Positions 1 to 8,833 of a DNA stretch of 64,000 bases are shown here, one piece after another (the first letter of the stretch is position 1; each line of letters begins with the position of its first letter). This stretch comes from an uncultured Pelagibacteraceae bacterium. Its GTDB lineage: Bacteria > Pseudomonadota > Alphaproteobacteria > Pelagibacterales > Pelagibacteraceae. A program made the position numbers and the translations under genes. The DNA is taken from positions 332,649-396,648 of the forward strand of contig CACEBD010000001.1 in assembly GCA_902557775.1 (NCBI GenBank), read 5' to 3'. The notes under the pieces were generated by a model, which worked only from the letters and a program-made list of their open reading frames with translations, did not search any database and was not told the origin of the DNA.

Positions 1-426
1 TATTATATATTAGATGAAAACGACAGTAAGGTAGGGTCATTAATGAATGATCTATCATCAAAAAGTTTATTCAATTTAGACAAAAAAGAAATCGATAAAA
101 TTAAAAAGGATTTTGAAGCAGTAAAAGTTACAGATGAAGAGACAGTATCTATAATTAATGAAATTTATAAAGAGCATCAATTTATAATTGATCCTCATAC
201 TGCTACTGGAGTAGGAGCAGCAAAAAGTTTTAAAAATTTAAGAGATATAGTTGTTCTTGGTACAGCTCATCCTTACAAGTTTAACGATACTATTAAAAAA
301 GCTATAGGAAAAAATTTAGACTCACCTGAGCATTTAAAATTGAATATAGATAAAAAGGAAACATTTGATATTATCAGGAATTCAAATTCAGAAGTAAAAA
401 ATTATATTTTGGGCAAAATTAAATGA
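1..426 (+). CDS. thrC: Threonine synthase, C-terminal part (5' end outside window)
   Basis: The reading frame is open from the first base, so this is the last 141 codons of a gene that begins upstream; the ATG at 43 is internal. The product resembles the C-terminal region of threonine synthase, the PLP enzyme that turns O-phosphohomoserine into threonine. Visible family features are a segment on positions of a 'DPHTATGVGAAK' stretch (codons near 190-225) and a 'VVLGTAHPYKF' stretch near 250-285, both typical of the region just before the end of bacterial ThrC. The PLP lysine lies upstream of the window. Its stop overlaps the start of the next gene by four bases (ATGA), and the homoserine kinase gene thrB lies close by on the other strand. 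Confidence 0.9.
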   Translation, partial: YYILDENDSKVGSLMNDLSSKSLFNLDKKEIDKIKKDFEAVKVTDEETVSIINEIYKEHQFIIDPHTATGVGAAKSFKNLRDIVVLGTAHPYKFNDTIKKAIGKNLDSPEHLKLNIDKKETFDIIRNSNSEVKNYILGKIK

Positions 427-908
427 GAATAAAAATAGGAGACAAACTACCTAATTCGGAGTTATTTTATCTTGACCTAAGTAATGATGTAAAAAAAATT
501 GATATTTTAGATCTTTGTAAAGGCAAGACTATTATTTTAGGTATGCCTGGAGCTTTTACTAAAACTTGTTCGGCTCTTCATCTTCCTGGGTATATAAAAA
601 ATTACGACTTAGCTATTCAAAAAGGAATTACAAAAATTATATGCATCGCTGTAAATGATCCTAATGTAATGAAGGCTTGGGGTGAAAACCAAAATGCTGG
701 TAGTAAAATTTTTATGGCTGGTGATCCTTTTCTTAAATTTACAAAAGCTATCGGAGCAGAGGTAGATAAATCCGAAAAAGGATTAGGAATTAGATCTAAT
801 CGCTACACTATGTTGGTGGAGAATGGTGAAATTAAAAAAGTAGAGGAAGAAAAAGAAACAGCTACTTGTGAATTGTCTTCAGCTGAAAGTTTTTTAAAAT
901 CTATTTAG
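423..908 (+). CDS. Peroxiredoxin, Prx5 type
   Basis: A 161-residue thiol peroxidase of the AhpC/TSA superfamily, Prx5 group, expected in the cytoplasm reducing hydrogen peroxide and alkyl hydroperoxides. The peroxidatic site is the PxxxTxxC motif with Pro42, Thr46 and Cys49. A 'GLGIRSNRYTMLV' stretch near residue 120 is typical of the group. Two further cysteines (Cys32 and one in the C-terminal 'TATCELSSAESFL' segment) could act as resolving cysteine; which one does is not clear. Translation is probably coupled to thrC through the ATGA overlap. Its 3' end overlaps the convergent rnhA gene by eight bases. Confidence 0.9.
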   Translation: MRIKIGDKLPNSELFYLDLSNDVKKIDILDLCKGKTIILGMPGAFTKTCSALHLPGYIKNYDLAIQKGITKIICIAVNDPNVMKAWGENQNAGSKIFMAGDPFLKFTKAIGAEVDKSEKGLGIRSNRYTMLVENGEIKKVEEEKETATCELSSAESFLKSI

Positions 909-1323
909 TTTTCGAAACTGCCAACTCATCAACAAGATTATTATATTTGTTGCCAGCGTGTGCCTTAACCCATTTCCAACTAACTTTATGTTTTAGACAA
1001 GCATTATCCAATTTAATCCAAAGATCTTTATTTTTAACTGTTTTCTTATTTGAACTCTTCCAATTGTTAACTTTCCACTTTTTAATCCAATCGGTTATTC
1101 CGTCTTTCACATATTTTGAGTCAGTAAAAATTGTAATCTCTGATTTCTTTTTTATTTTTTTTAATGCCATAATTGGAGCCATTAATTCCATCCTATTATT
1201 AGTTGTATTACTTGCACTTCCAGAAATACTTGATTGATTAGAATCATCCAATATGATTGCGGCCCAACCTCCTTTCCCAGGATTTCCAGAGCAAGCACCG
1301 TCAGTATAAATTTTTAATTTCAT
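901..1323 (-). CDS. rnhA: Ribonuclease HI
   Basis: A 140-residue RNase HI that cuts the RNA strand of RNA-DNA hybrids. The start has the classic 'YTDGACSGNPG' strand, and the catalytic acidic residues line up as Asp8, Glu46, Asp68 and an Asp in the C-terminal 'NNLVDELA' segment, each two residues before the E. coli positions. Length is about 15 residues below E. coli RNase HI, in keeping with genome compaction. It starts one base into the end of thrB, in the order ispH-thrB-rnhA that is common in Alphaproteobacteria. A second RNase H (rnhB) is also in the window. Confidence 0.95.
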   Translation of the reverse strand: MKLKIYTDGACSGNPGKGGWAAIILDDSNQSSISGSASNTTNNRMELMAPIMALKKIKKKSEITIFTDSKYVKDGITDWIKKWKVNNWKSSNKKTVKNKDLWIKLDNACLKHKVSWKWVKAHAGNKYNNLVDELAVSKTK

Positions 1324-2291
1324 TAAAAGAAATAATCCTCATGATTTTTAGCATTCTTGTGAAATTCTAATCTTTTTAAATACTCCATTGGATCTTTAAT
1401 TTTAACTATTGCTCCTTCTACTTTATTTAATGCATCGAATACTCGAGTGAGCAAGAATCTCAAAGCAGCGCCTTGAGATAGAACCTTAATATTTTTCAAT
1501 TCTTCATCAGTTAATTTTCTTATAGAAGTATATCCGTCTATAAAGTTTTTTGCTTTAGTAACGTTAAAACTTAAATTACTTTTTAGACCGTCAAAACACA
1601 GAGCGTTAAAACAAATAGCGATTTCAAAAGCAAAAAAATCTTCACATGAAAAATAAAAGTCTATCACACCACTAAATTTATCTTGAATAAAAAAAATATT
1701 ATCATGAAATAAATCTGCGTGAATTATTCCTTTTGGCAGATTTTTTGGCCAATTTTTTTCAACATCATTAAGATTTTCCTCAATTAATCTTGGCAGATCT
1801 TTATGTATATTTTTACATCTATCTTTGACTGAATTAAATAATTTTCTCCATGAATTTACGGATAGGTCATTTTGTCGTTTTAGTTTTAAATTCTTTGTGA
1901 GATCATGCATTTTAGCTATTTCAGATCCGATTGATTTACAATTGGCTGGAGATAAATTTTGTTTTGCCTTGCCCTCAAGAAATGAAACAATCATTAATTT
2001 TTTTCCCCCAAAATTTGTTATAGTTTCATTATTATTATTAGAAATAGGAGCAGGGCATTTAAAGCTAGCTTTATTTAAAGATGACATTAGATCAGAAAAA
2101 AAAGGAAGATCAGCAGATTTAACTCTTTTTTCGTAAATAGTTAATATAAATTTTTTTTTACTAATCGATAAAAAATAGTTTGTATTTTCAATACCTTCTT
2201 CAATTCCTTTGAATGAGTCTAACTTACCTAAACTATAATTAGATAAAATTTCCTCAATTTTATTTTGATTTAACTTTGTATAGACAGCCAT
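1323..2291 (-). CDS. thrB: Homoserine kinase, ThrB of the APH-like fold
   Basis: A 322-residue kinase that phosphorylates homoserine, the step before threonine synthase. This is the aminoglycoside-phosphotransferase-like homoserine kinase of Alphaproteobacteria, not the GHMP enzyme of E. coli. The catalytic loop is 'GIIHADLFHDNIFF' with His191, Asp193 and Asn198, followed by the metal-binding Asp211 in 'GVIDFYFS'. It lies between ispH and rnhA in one operon with one-base overlaps on both sides, and close to thrC on the other strand, which supports the assignment over other APH-fold kinases. Confidence 0.92.
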   Translation of the reverse strand: MAVYTKLNQNKIEEILSNYSLGKLDSFKGIEEGIENTNYFLSISKKKFILTIYEKRVKSADLPFFSDLMSSLNKASFKCPAPISNNNNETITNFGGKKLMIVSFLEGKAKQNLSPANCKSIGSEIAKMHDLTKNLKLKRQNDLSVNSWRKLFNSVKDRCKNIHKDLPRLIEENLNDVEKNWPKNLPKGIIHADLFHDNIFFIQDKFSGVIDFYFSCEDFFAFEIAICFNALCFDGLKSNLSFNVTKAKNFIDGYTSIRKLTDEELKNIKVLSQGAALRFLLTRVFDALNKVEGAIVKIKDPMEYLKRLEFHKNAKNHEDYFF

Positions 2292-3235
2292 TAATTGAGT
2301 TCTTTCGGCAATTTAAATATTACTTTTTCCTCTGCAACTATTACTTCTTCAATAGAAACCTTTCTATCTTTTCTTATATTATCTAATAAATTTTGAACAA
2401 GCTTTTCAGGTGCTGACGCTCCAGAAGATATACCAATGGTTTCAGAATTTTCTATTTCGTTAAAAGGGATTTCTTTTTCGGAATGCATTAAATGAGAATT
2501 ATTACAACCAGCTTTTTTTGCAACTTCAACTAATCTCACAGAATTAGATGAATTACGGCTTCCTACTACAAAAAACATATCGCACTTAGAAGCTATCTCT
2601 TTAACAGCAGCCTGTCTGTTGGTAGTAGCGTAACATATATCTTCTTTAATAGGGCCTTTAATTTTTGGAAACTTGTTTTTAAGAGTTTCAATTATTTCAG
2701 CTGTATCATCTACGGATAGGGTTGTTTGAGTAATATATGCAAGAGGTTTTTTAAAATCATTTTCTCTAAGCAGTTCAGCATCGTTTTTTGTTTCGATTAG
2801 TTTAATCGATCCTTTTGGAAGCTGACCCATTGTGCCAATAACTTCAGGGTGATTTTTATGTCCGATTAGCAATATATCGAAACCGTTTTTATTTAATTGC
2901 TCCGACTCTCTGTGCACTTTTGAAACTAATGGACAAGTTGCATCTACAAAGGATAAATTTTTTAATTTAGCCTCTTCTGGAACTGACTTTGGTACTCCAT
3001 GAGCTGAGAAAATTACAGGTCTACTTGCGTCATCTACGTCAGATAATTCATCAACGAAAATTGCACCTTTTTCTTTTAACTCCTCAACAACTTGCTTATT
3101 GTGCACTATTTCATGGCGAACATATACCGGAGCTCCAAACTTGCTGATAGATTTTTCAACTATTTCAATTGCTCTCTTAACACCGGCACAAAATCCTCTT
3201 GGTGAAGCTAAATAAATTTTAAGTTCTTTTTTCAT
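2291..3235 (-). CDS. ispH: 4-hydroxy-3-methylbut-2-enyl diphosphate reductase
   Basis: A 314-residue iron-sulfur enzyme for the last step of the MEP pathway, making IPP and DMAPP. The three cluster cysteines are Cys16 (in 'PRGFCAGV'), Cys101 ('DATCPLV') and Cys201 ('DICYATTNRQ'). The catalytic 'TQTTLS' segment is also present. It is the last isoprenoid gene of a run that starts with crtI, and its start lies inside the end of blh by 17 bases, so it is probably co-transcribed with the retinal genes it supplies. ispE, an earlier MEP gene, is also in the window at 19621-20460. Confidence 0.97.
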   Translation of the reverse strand: MKKELKIYLASPRGFCAGVKRAIEIVEKSISKFGAPVYVRHEIVHNKQVVEELKEKGAIFVDELSDVDDASRPVIFSAHGVPKSVPEEAKLKNLSFVDATCPLVSKVHRESEQLNKNGFDILLIGHKNHPEVIGTMGQLPKGSIKLIETKNDAELLRENDFKKPLAYITQTTLSVDDTAEIIETLKNKFPKIKGPIKEDICYATTNRQAAVKEIASKCDMFFVVGSRNSSNSVRLVEVAKKAGCNNSHLMHSEKEIPFNEIENSETIGISSGASAPEKLVQNLLDNIRKDRKVSIEEVIVAEEKVIFKLPKELN

Positions 3236-4124
3236 TTTTTTCTAAAAGATATTCTAACAATATATGCGGAAAAGTAAGTGACGCCAAACCAATAAATATT
3301 ACTTTATAAATAGCCTCATCAAGCTTAAAAAAATTATTTAAAAAATATATTGCAAATAAAAATATTACTGCAGTTACAAAAGTTAAAGGGATAGCTTTAA
3401 TTATAAATTTTTTAAGTCCCGGTTTGAAAAATCTATCCAACTCAAAAATAAGAGTAATCGAATGCCTAATTGAATGAAGAAAACAAAAATACAGAGTGAA
3501 AGCTATAATAGGCGATAAAAAAAGATTTAGTATTATTAAAGAAAAAAAGTCCATGATCATGAGACCTTTTAGATTTGTGCTTTCTTTTTTTGAAATGTAT
3601 ATAGATGATAAAAAACCAAGACATAACATTCCAATTAAAAATTCATTACTAAATAATCCTGCCTCAAAAACTTTAAAATTTAGAATCCTAAATATTTCAT
3701 TAGTTTCCTCTCTATTTAATAATAACGGGGCCATAATTACTGTTGATCCTTTTAAGAAGAATAAACACTCAGATATGAAAAATTTTTTTCTAAAAAAAAA
3801 TACTGTATCTTCTTTTCCAAAATGATAGGCGGCCACAATCAAAAATAGTAATAAAATTACATTAGGAAATATCAGCCAGAATATTATTATCAATAATGAA
3901 ATTAATACATAGGCAAGATAAAAGGATATAGTTTGTTTATATCCAAACATTTTTAAAAGTTTTTTCCCTTTGGTATTATCTAATGCACCGTGAGAAATTC
4001 CCAAAATTAAAATTAAAAACAAACAAAATATAACTGGTTCAAAATTGAGCATTGAATAAAAGGGACTTATCAAAATACAAAAATTAAAAAATATAATTGA
4101 GTGTTTAAAGTTAATATTTTCCAT
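3219..4124 (-). CDS. blh: Brp/Blh-family beta-carotene 15,15'-dioxygenase
   Basis: A 301-residue, strongly hydrophobic protein with about seven or eight membrane helices. It matches the Brp/Blh family, which splits beta-carotene into two retinal molecules. The histidine-containing family motifs are visible: 'GISHGALD' near residue 43, 'AAYHFGKED' near residue 99 and 'HSIRHS' near residue 220. It is the last enzyme of the retinal pathway and follows crtY with a one-base overlap. No opsin gene is next to it; in cultured SAR11 strains proteorhodopsin lies elsewhere in the genome. Confidence 0.9.
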   Translation of the reverse strand: MENINFKHSIIFFNFCILISPFYSMLNFEPVIFCLFLILILGISHGALDNTKGKKLLKMFGYKQTISFYLAYVLISLLIIIFWLIFPNVILLLFLIVAAYHFGKEDTVFFFRKKFFISECLFFLKGSTVIMAPLLLNREETNEIFRILNFKVFEAGLFSNEFLIGMLCLGFLSSIYISKKESTNLKGLMIMDFFSLIILNLFLSPIIAFTLYFCFLHSIRHSITLIFELDRFFKPGLKKFIIKAIPLTFVTAVIFLFAIYFLNNFFKLDEAIYKVIFIGLASLTFPHILLEYLLEKNEKRT

Positions 4125-5191
4125 TAATTAAATAACGCTTTTAAAAAAATTAATTTTGGCATTTTGCTAATAATATTTATGTCTTCAATAATATTACTTT
4201 TATTTGATAAAAATTTTATAATTGTATTAGAAGAAGTTTTAAACATATTATAAAAAATTTTAGGCATCCTATCGGGATGTTTTTTTAATACTCTTAGAAA
4301 TACTTTATCTAAAAATTGATATTTTTTTCCTAAGGAGAATATTTTTGCTTTATTAATATTGTCAATGTTTTTCACAATATAACGACTATGTTCTTGAATG
4401 TTCAAAAAAGTGTAACCTGTACTTAAACGAGTCATCCCTCCAGCTGATCCAATATTAATTATTTTATTATTTTTTTTAAATGATGGAGAAAAGAGTGGTA
4501 TAGCTCCTTTTTCTGTAAAATTTATTTTATAGTTTTTTATACCCAAATTATTCTCAATATAATTTTCTAACTGAAGATCATAATCTCTGAGGCTCTGATC
4601 CTCTAAATCTGATAGCCAAGTAGTTTCAATCAAAGCTTTATTTTTGCTGAATGGCAAGGTGTAGAAAAAATGTACATCTTTTCTCTGATCACAATTAAAA
4701 TCCATTAAGTTTATAATTTCTTCATCGAAAATGTTCTTAGGTGTCTCTATCTCGATACCTTGAAAGTGTTGCCATAACTCAGTCTTATCAAATTCTTTTT
4801 CAAAAATACTATTAAAAATTATTGAATTTTCTGAATTGACTTCGTTTAGATTTTTGAAAAAACTAATATTTGAATTTGTGGAGAGTTTAGAATTTATCTT
4901 TTTATAAAACTTTCCACTATCGATACTTTGGTAAGGAAATTTTTTATTAGTTAGTTCATTAGAGTTTTCAGCAGTATTAATTGTAAAATTATTCCAACTT
5001 TTAATTACACAATCTTCAAAATTATGATCAAATACTTTCCAGAATGACCAAGTTTTGTCTCTCTTATATTCTTCACGGGTTTCAATTATTGCTAAAGTTT
5101 TCTCCTTTAACTTATCATTTATCTCAAGCTCATATGCCAAAGATAAACCCGCGCACCCACCTCCTATAATAATATAATTAAATTCTTTCAT
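4124..5191 (-). CDS. crtY: Lycopene beta-cyclase
   Basis: A 355-residue FAD/NAD-fold cyclase that converts lycopene to beta-carotene. The N-terminus has the dinucleotide-binding motif 'IIIGGGCAGLSLAYEL' (about residues 7-22). Further family features are 'DKTWSFW' near residue 45, a cyclase 'ETTWLSD' segment near residue 190 and 'GGMTRLSTGYTF' near residue 250. Size fits proteobacterial CrtY. Its start is inside the end of crtB (14 bases of overlap), and blh follows immediately. Confidence 0.93.
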   Translation of the reverse strand: MKEFNYIIIGGGCAGLSLAYELEINDKLKEKTLAIIETREEYKRDKTWSFWKVFDHNFEDCVIKSWNNFTINTAENSNELTNKKFPYQSIDSGKFYKKINSKLSTNSNISFFKNLNEVNSENSIIFNSIFEKEFDKTELWQHFQGIEIETPKNIFDEEIINLMDFNCDQRKDVHFFYTLPFSKNKALIETTWLSDLEDQSLRDYDLQLENYIENNLGIKNYKINFTEKGAIPLFSPSFKKNNKIINIGSAGGMTRLSTGYTFLNIQEHSRYIVKNIDNINKAKIFSLGKKYQFLDKVFLRVLKKHPDRMPKIFYNMFKTSSNTIIKFLSNKSNIIEDINIISKMPKLIFLKALFN

Positions 5192-6026
5192 TTAAATTAA
5201 TCTCTTGCTCTAAAATATTATGATTTAATTGATTGTCGTAATTTAAATTTTTTATGAATAATAATTTAACAAAGTCAACAACAGATAAAAAAGTCTGAAT
5301 GACCTTTTCAATTACAGGAACATAGATTTTGCCTGCTTTATTATAATTATCTATGTTATTTTGTTTTAGAATATAGTCACCTATTTTTCTATAAACTCTT
5401 CTTGCGACAATAACTGAAAATCTAGATTTAACTGGTATACTGCTAATAGATGTAAATGATCTTTCATAAAATACTTGAGACTCATTTATAATAGCTCGAA
5501 TTGATGAAAAATCATGTTCAATATACTGCCTATTACGCGCTTTATCTTCACAAACATCTCTAGCAATATTAGTAAGCTGCATAGCTATACCAAGATCTAT
5601 TGCACCTTTAAGAGCCTCTTTATCTTTCACTTTTAAGATTTTTGACATCATTAATCCAACTGTTCCGGCAACCCTATAAGAATAAACCAAAAGATCTTTT
5701 TTTGAATTAATCACTACTTTTTTCTCTAAGTCTGTCTTAACTCCGTCAAATAAATCTATTATTATTTGTTTAGAAATACTTTCACTATCAATAATTGACC
5801 ACATGTCTTTTATAATTTGATTGTTAAAATTTTTATTCTCAAAATCCTTTTTAAATTTTAAGAAAATTTCTCTCTTCGAACTAAGATCATTATTATCATC
5901 AACTATATCATCTAAGGTTCTACAGAAATTATATAAAGATGAGCATTTATTTAAAATATTCCTCGATAGAAAAAAACTCGCCCAATAAAACGATTTAGCA
6001 TGTTTTTTTAATAAATTGTTTTTCAT
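5178..6026 (-). CDS. crtB: Phytoene synthase
   Basis: A 282-residue squalene/phytoene synthase family enzyme that condenses two geranylgeranyl diphosphates to phytoene. Both aspartate-rich magnesium-binding motifs are intact: DDIVDD at residues 39-44 and DVCED at residues 157-161, the latter in the 'NIARDVCEDKARNRQY' signature. It overlaps crtI by one base and crtY by 14 bases. No geranylgeranyl diphosphate synthase (crtE) is present in the window, so its substrate must come from a gene elsewhere. Confidence 0.95.
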   Translation of the reverse strand: MKNNLLKKHAKSFYWASFFLSRNILNKCSSLYNFCRTLDDIVDDNNDLSSKREIFLKFKKDFENKNFNNQIIKDMWSIIDSESISKQIIIDLFDGVKTDLEKKVVINSKKDLLVYSYRVAGTVGLMMSKILKVKDKEALKGAIDLGIAMQLTNIARDVCEDKARNRQYIEHDFSSIRAIINESQVFYERSFTSISSIPVKSRFSVIVARRVYRKIGDYILKQNNIDNYNKAGKIYVPVIEKVIQTFLSVVDFVKLLFIKNLNYDNQLNHNILEQEINLNERI

Positions 6027-7492
6027 TAAAATAATTTGTCTAAAACTTTTGCCGATGAAAGAACACCAGGCATTCCAGCGCCTGGGTGTGTTCCTGCGCC
6101 AACAAAGTATAAGTTTTTATATATTTCAGATTGATTATGAAATCTAAAATAAGCTGACTGAGAAAATTTTGGTTGAATTGAAAACCCAGATCCATAAAGA
6201 GTAGCCAGATCTATTTCAAAGTAGTCAGGTGTTAAATAAAAATCACTTACCACATTGTCTTTGATACCAGGTAGAACAGTTTTATCCATTTTATCTAAAA
6301 CTAAATCTTTAAATTTATCCCCCTCTTCAATCCAATTAACGTTAGACAAATTGTTTGGGACTGGAACTAATACATAAAAAGCATCTTGGCCTTCCGGAGC
6401 CATATTAGGATCTGTTGCAGATGGTCGATGTAAATAATAACTTATATCATCAGAAAGTATTTTCTTTTCAAAGATTTTATCAAGATGTTTTTCATAACTC
6501 TCCCCAAAATAAATTGTATGATGTGCAACATTCTTATACTTTTTTTTAGATCCAAAATAATAAACAAATAAACCCATTGAGTAATCCATTCTTTTCATTT
6601 TTTGTTTAAATAAAAAATCATAATCCTCTTTTGATTTTATCAAGTTGTTGTATACATTTGGAGGATCAGAGTTGCAAATTACATAGTCGCTATTAATTAT
6701 TTTTGAATTATTAATTTTAATACCTTTAACTTTTTTGTTTTCTGTAATTATATCTGTAACTTCAGCGTTTTTTATAATTTTGATTTTTTCCTCTATCATT
6801 AGTTTTTCTAAAGCTTTAACAACACTTCCTGTTCCTCCCATTGAATAGTGAATACCCCATTTTTTTTCTAAAAATAAAATTAATGTATAAATTGAAGTAG
6901 TACTAAAAGGATTTCCACCTACTAAAAGGGGGTGCATACTAAATACTCTTCTTAATTTTTCATTAGATATATATTTCGAAACTAAACTGTAAACAGACTT
7001 ATAACTTTTTAATTTTAATAAAGATGGAATTTGTTTCATCATAAAGATCAAATTATTAAAGGGTTTGTCAGACAAATCTGTAAAACCTTTATTAAAAATT
7101 TTTTCAGTAAAATTTACTAAATTTTTATATCCCTCATAATCAGTGGGGTTAAATTTTTTAACTTGTTGCTCCATAGATTTATCATCACCATTGTAGTCAA
7201 ATGTATCACCATTGCTAAATACAAATCTGTACCACAAATCTAAAGGTACTATTTCTACGTAATCTGAAATATTTTTATTAAATAGTGAAAATAATTCTTC
7301 AAATAAGTACGGAGCAGTTATTACTGTTGGACCACCATCATAAATGAACTGATCTTTTTTAAAAACTCTTGCTCGACCACCTAGATCTGGATGTTTTTCT
7401 ACCAAAGTAACTTTATGGCCTTTAGCTCTTAATCTTAGTGCAGCAGCCAGACCTCCAAAACCTGAACCAATTACAGTTGTTTTTTTTGCCAT
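6026..7492 (-). CDS. crtI: Phytoene desaturase
   Basis: A 488-residue FAD-dependent desaturase converting phytoene to lycopene. The N-terminal Rossmann motif 'VIGSGFGGLAAALRLRAKG' and the following 'VEKHPDLGGRA' are typical. The C-terminus has the bacterial CrtI signature 'FVGAGTHPGAGMPGVLSSAK'. It is the first carotenoid gene and starts only 16 bases after the stop of atpF, with no visible terminator or promoter between, so transcription from the ATP synthase F0 operon probably continues into it. Confidence 0.96.
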   Translation of the reverse strand: MAKKTTVIGSGFGGLAAALRLRAKGHKVTLVEKHPDLGGRARVFKKDQFIYDGGPTVITAPYLFEELFSLFNKNISDYVEIVPLDLWYRFVFSNGDTFDYNGDDKSMEQQVKKFNPTDYEGYKNLVNFTEKIFNKGFTDLSDKPFNNLIFMMKQIPSLLKLKSYKSVYSLVSKYISNEKLRRVFSMHPLLVGGNPFSTTSIYTLILFLEKKWGIHYSMGGTGSVVKALEKLMIEEKIKIIKNAEVTDIITENKKVKGIKINNSKIINSDYVICNSDPPNVYNNLIKSKEDYDFLFKQKMKRMDYSMGLFVYYFGSKKKYKNVAHHTIYFGESYEKHLDKIFEKKILSDDISYYLHRPSATDPNMAPEGQDAFYVLVPVPNNLSNVNWIEEGDKFKDLVLDKMDKTVLPGIKDNVVSDFYLTPDYFEIDLATLYGSGFSIQPKFSQSAYFRFHNQSEIYKNLYFVGAGTHPGAGMPGVLSSAKVLDKLF

Positions 7493-7508
7493 AATTTTAT
7501 GGCCTATT

Positions 7509-8006
7509 CTAACTAGATTTCTTCTTAAGTGCTAATTTTGTTTCTTCGATGCTAGAGCTGTAAATTTTATCTAATTTGCTTTTATCTAAAGAGTTTTTAA
7601 TCAATTTTTCAACCGACTCTATAGCTATTTTTACTGAGGCATTTTTAATATCTTTCATTGCTTGATTTTTTAACTGTTTTATCCTTTCTTCAGCATTCTT
7701 TTTTCTATTATCCATCAAGTTATGAAACTCATTATTTGTTCTAATAACATTTTTTTCTGCCTCTTCATTGGCTTTATCTATCATTTCTTTAACTTCATTT
7801 TTTGAATTACTAATTTTTCTTTCTTGTTCAATTAAAATATTTTTTGCATCCTCTTTTAGTTTCTCTGCCTCACTAATTTGATTAGAAATATTTGAAATAT
7901 TTAATTCAAGAGTTTCTATGACTTTTTGAGGCACTTTGAAATAAAATAATATTCCAATAAAAATTAAAAATGAAATGGTAACCCAAAAAGTTGCATCTAA
8001 TGTCAT
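7509..8006 (-). CDS. atpF: ATP synthase F0 subunit b
   Basis: A 165-residue peripheral-stalk subunit. One N-terminal membrane helix (about residues 7-25, starting 'TFWVTISFLIFIGILFYFKV') is followed by a long charged coiled coil ending in 'EETKLALKKKSS'. It follows the b' gene with a four-base overlap. Having two different b-type subunits side by side is typical of Alphaproteobacteria and phototrophs, where b and b' form a heterodimer. It is the last F0 gene before crtI. Confidence 0.9.
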   Translation of the reverse strand: MTLDATFWVTISFLIFIGILFYFKVPQKVIETLELNISNISNQISEAEKLKEDAKNILIEQERKISNSKNEVKEMIDKANEEAEKNVIRTNNEFHNLMDNRKKNAEERIKQLKNQAMKDIKNASVKIAIESVEKLIKNSLDKSKLDKIYSSSIEETKLALKKKSS

Positions 8007-8578
8007 AAATATTTACTAAGATTTTTCTTGGAAATTTCTTTTACAGCTGATTTGACACTACTTTCATTAAGTTTATCACCTGATATATTTTCTATAATAT
8101 TCGCTGTAATATTTTCAGAAATATTTTGAATAGAGGAAATTGAATTTTTCTTAAGCTCTGAGATTTCTTTTTGAGCTTTTAAAATTTCTTTTTCGATCTC
8201 TTTTTCTATTACTTCTTTTTTTGATTGAATATTTTTATCTAAAGCATTTTTGGAGTCAAAATGTATTTTATTAACTTCTTTCTTGGCCTTATCTAAAATT
8301 AAACCATATTCTTTAAGCTTTGCCTCTGACTGTTCTTTAAATTTGTTAGCATTTTCTAAATCTTCTTTAATTTTATTTTCACGATTATCCAAGTTACTTT
8401 TTATTTTAGGTAAGTAAAATTTTGATAACGAAATATAAAGTATTACGAAAACAAGAATCAACCAAAACGCTTGGGACGCCCAATATTTTGGATCCAGCTG
8501 AGGCATTCCAGCCTCAGCCGAATTCAAATTTGTATTTAACGCTGTAAGCGCTATCGATAAACTAAAGAAGCTTTTCAT
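8003..8578 (-). CDS. atpG: ATP synthase F0 subunit b'
   Basis: Second b-type subunit, about 191 residues from the ATG at 8578. An in-frame TTG at 8599 would add seven residues and overlap atpE; I prefer the ATG because it clears the atpE stop by ten bases. The N-terminus is hydrophobic and alanine-rich and may be a cleaved leader. Then comes 'MPQLDPKYWASQAFWLILVFVILY', the b' membrane anchor, and a long Lys/Glu coiled coil. It sits between atpE and atpF as in other alphaproteobacterial F0 operons. Confidence 0.88.
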   Translation of the reverse strand: MKSFFSLSIALTALNTNLNSAEAGMPQLDPKYWASQAFWLILVFVILYISLSKFYLPKIKSNLDNRENKIKEDLENANKFKEQSEAKLKEYGLILDKAKKEVNKIHFDSKNALDKNIQSKKEVIEKEIEKEILKAQKEISELKKNSISSIQNISENITANIIENISGDKLNESSVKSAVKEISKKNLSKYL

Positions 8579-8588
8579 ATTTAATTTA

Positions 8589-8816
8589 CTAAAAAGCAAA
8601 TAATATTATTAAAGCTACTACAAGTCCAAACAATCCCGTTGCTTCTGCCAAAGCAAAACCTAATAACAAATTAGGGAATTGTTTTTGAGCTGCAGACGGA
8701 TTTCTCATTGCTCCTGACAGGTAGTTACCGAAAATTATTCCGATACCAACACCGGCCCCAGCTAATGCGATTGCAGCCAGACCTGCTCCAATCATTTTTG
8801 CTGCTTCTAACTCCAT
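8589..8816 (-). CDS. atpE: ATP synthase F0 subunit c
   Basis: A 75-residue hairpin of two membrane helices that forms the rotor ring. The polar loop has the conserved 'RNPSA' (Arg38-Asn39-Pro40), and the ion-carrying residue is Glu58 in 'FALAEATGLF'. The glutamine seen in the first helix of sodium-type rings is absent (isoleucine at that place), so the ring should carry protons. The gene has a strong Shine-Dalgarno sequence, rare in this window, which fits the need for many copies of c per complex. Confidence 0.96.
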   Translation of the reverse strand: MELEAAKMIGAGLAAIALAGAGVGIGIIFGNYLSGAMRNPSAAQKQFPNLLLGFALAEATGLFGLVVALIILFAF

Positions 8817-8828
8817 TTTTCCTCCTTT
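8817..8828 (-). promoter_or_regulatory. Strong Shine-Dalgarno sequence of atpE
   Basis: On the minus strand AAGGAGG precedes the atpE ATG by about five bases (plus-strand cctcctt at 8821-8827). Most genes here have weak or no such site. A strong site would raise translation of subunit c over its operon partners. Confidence 0.75.
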
Positions 8829-8833
8829 TTTAA

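Noticed and set aside
947..1237. A 96-codon plus-strand open frame opposite rnhA
   Set aside because: Antisense of the well-conserved RNase HI; no family match visible.
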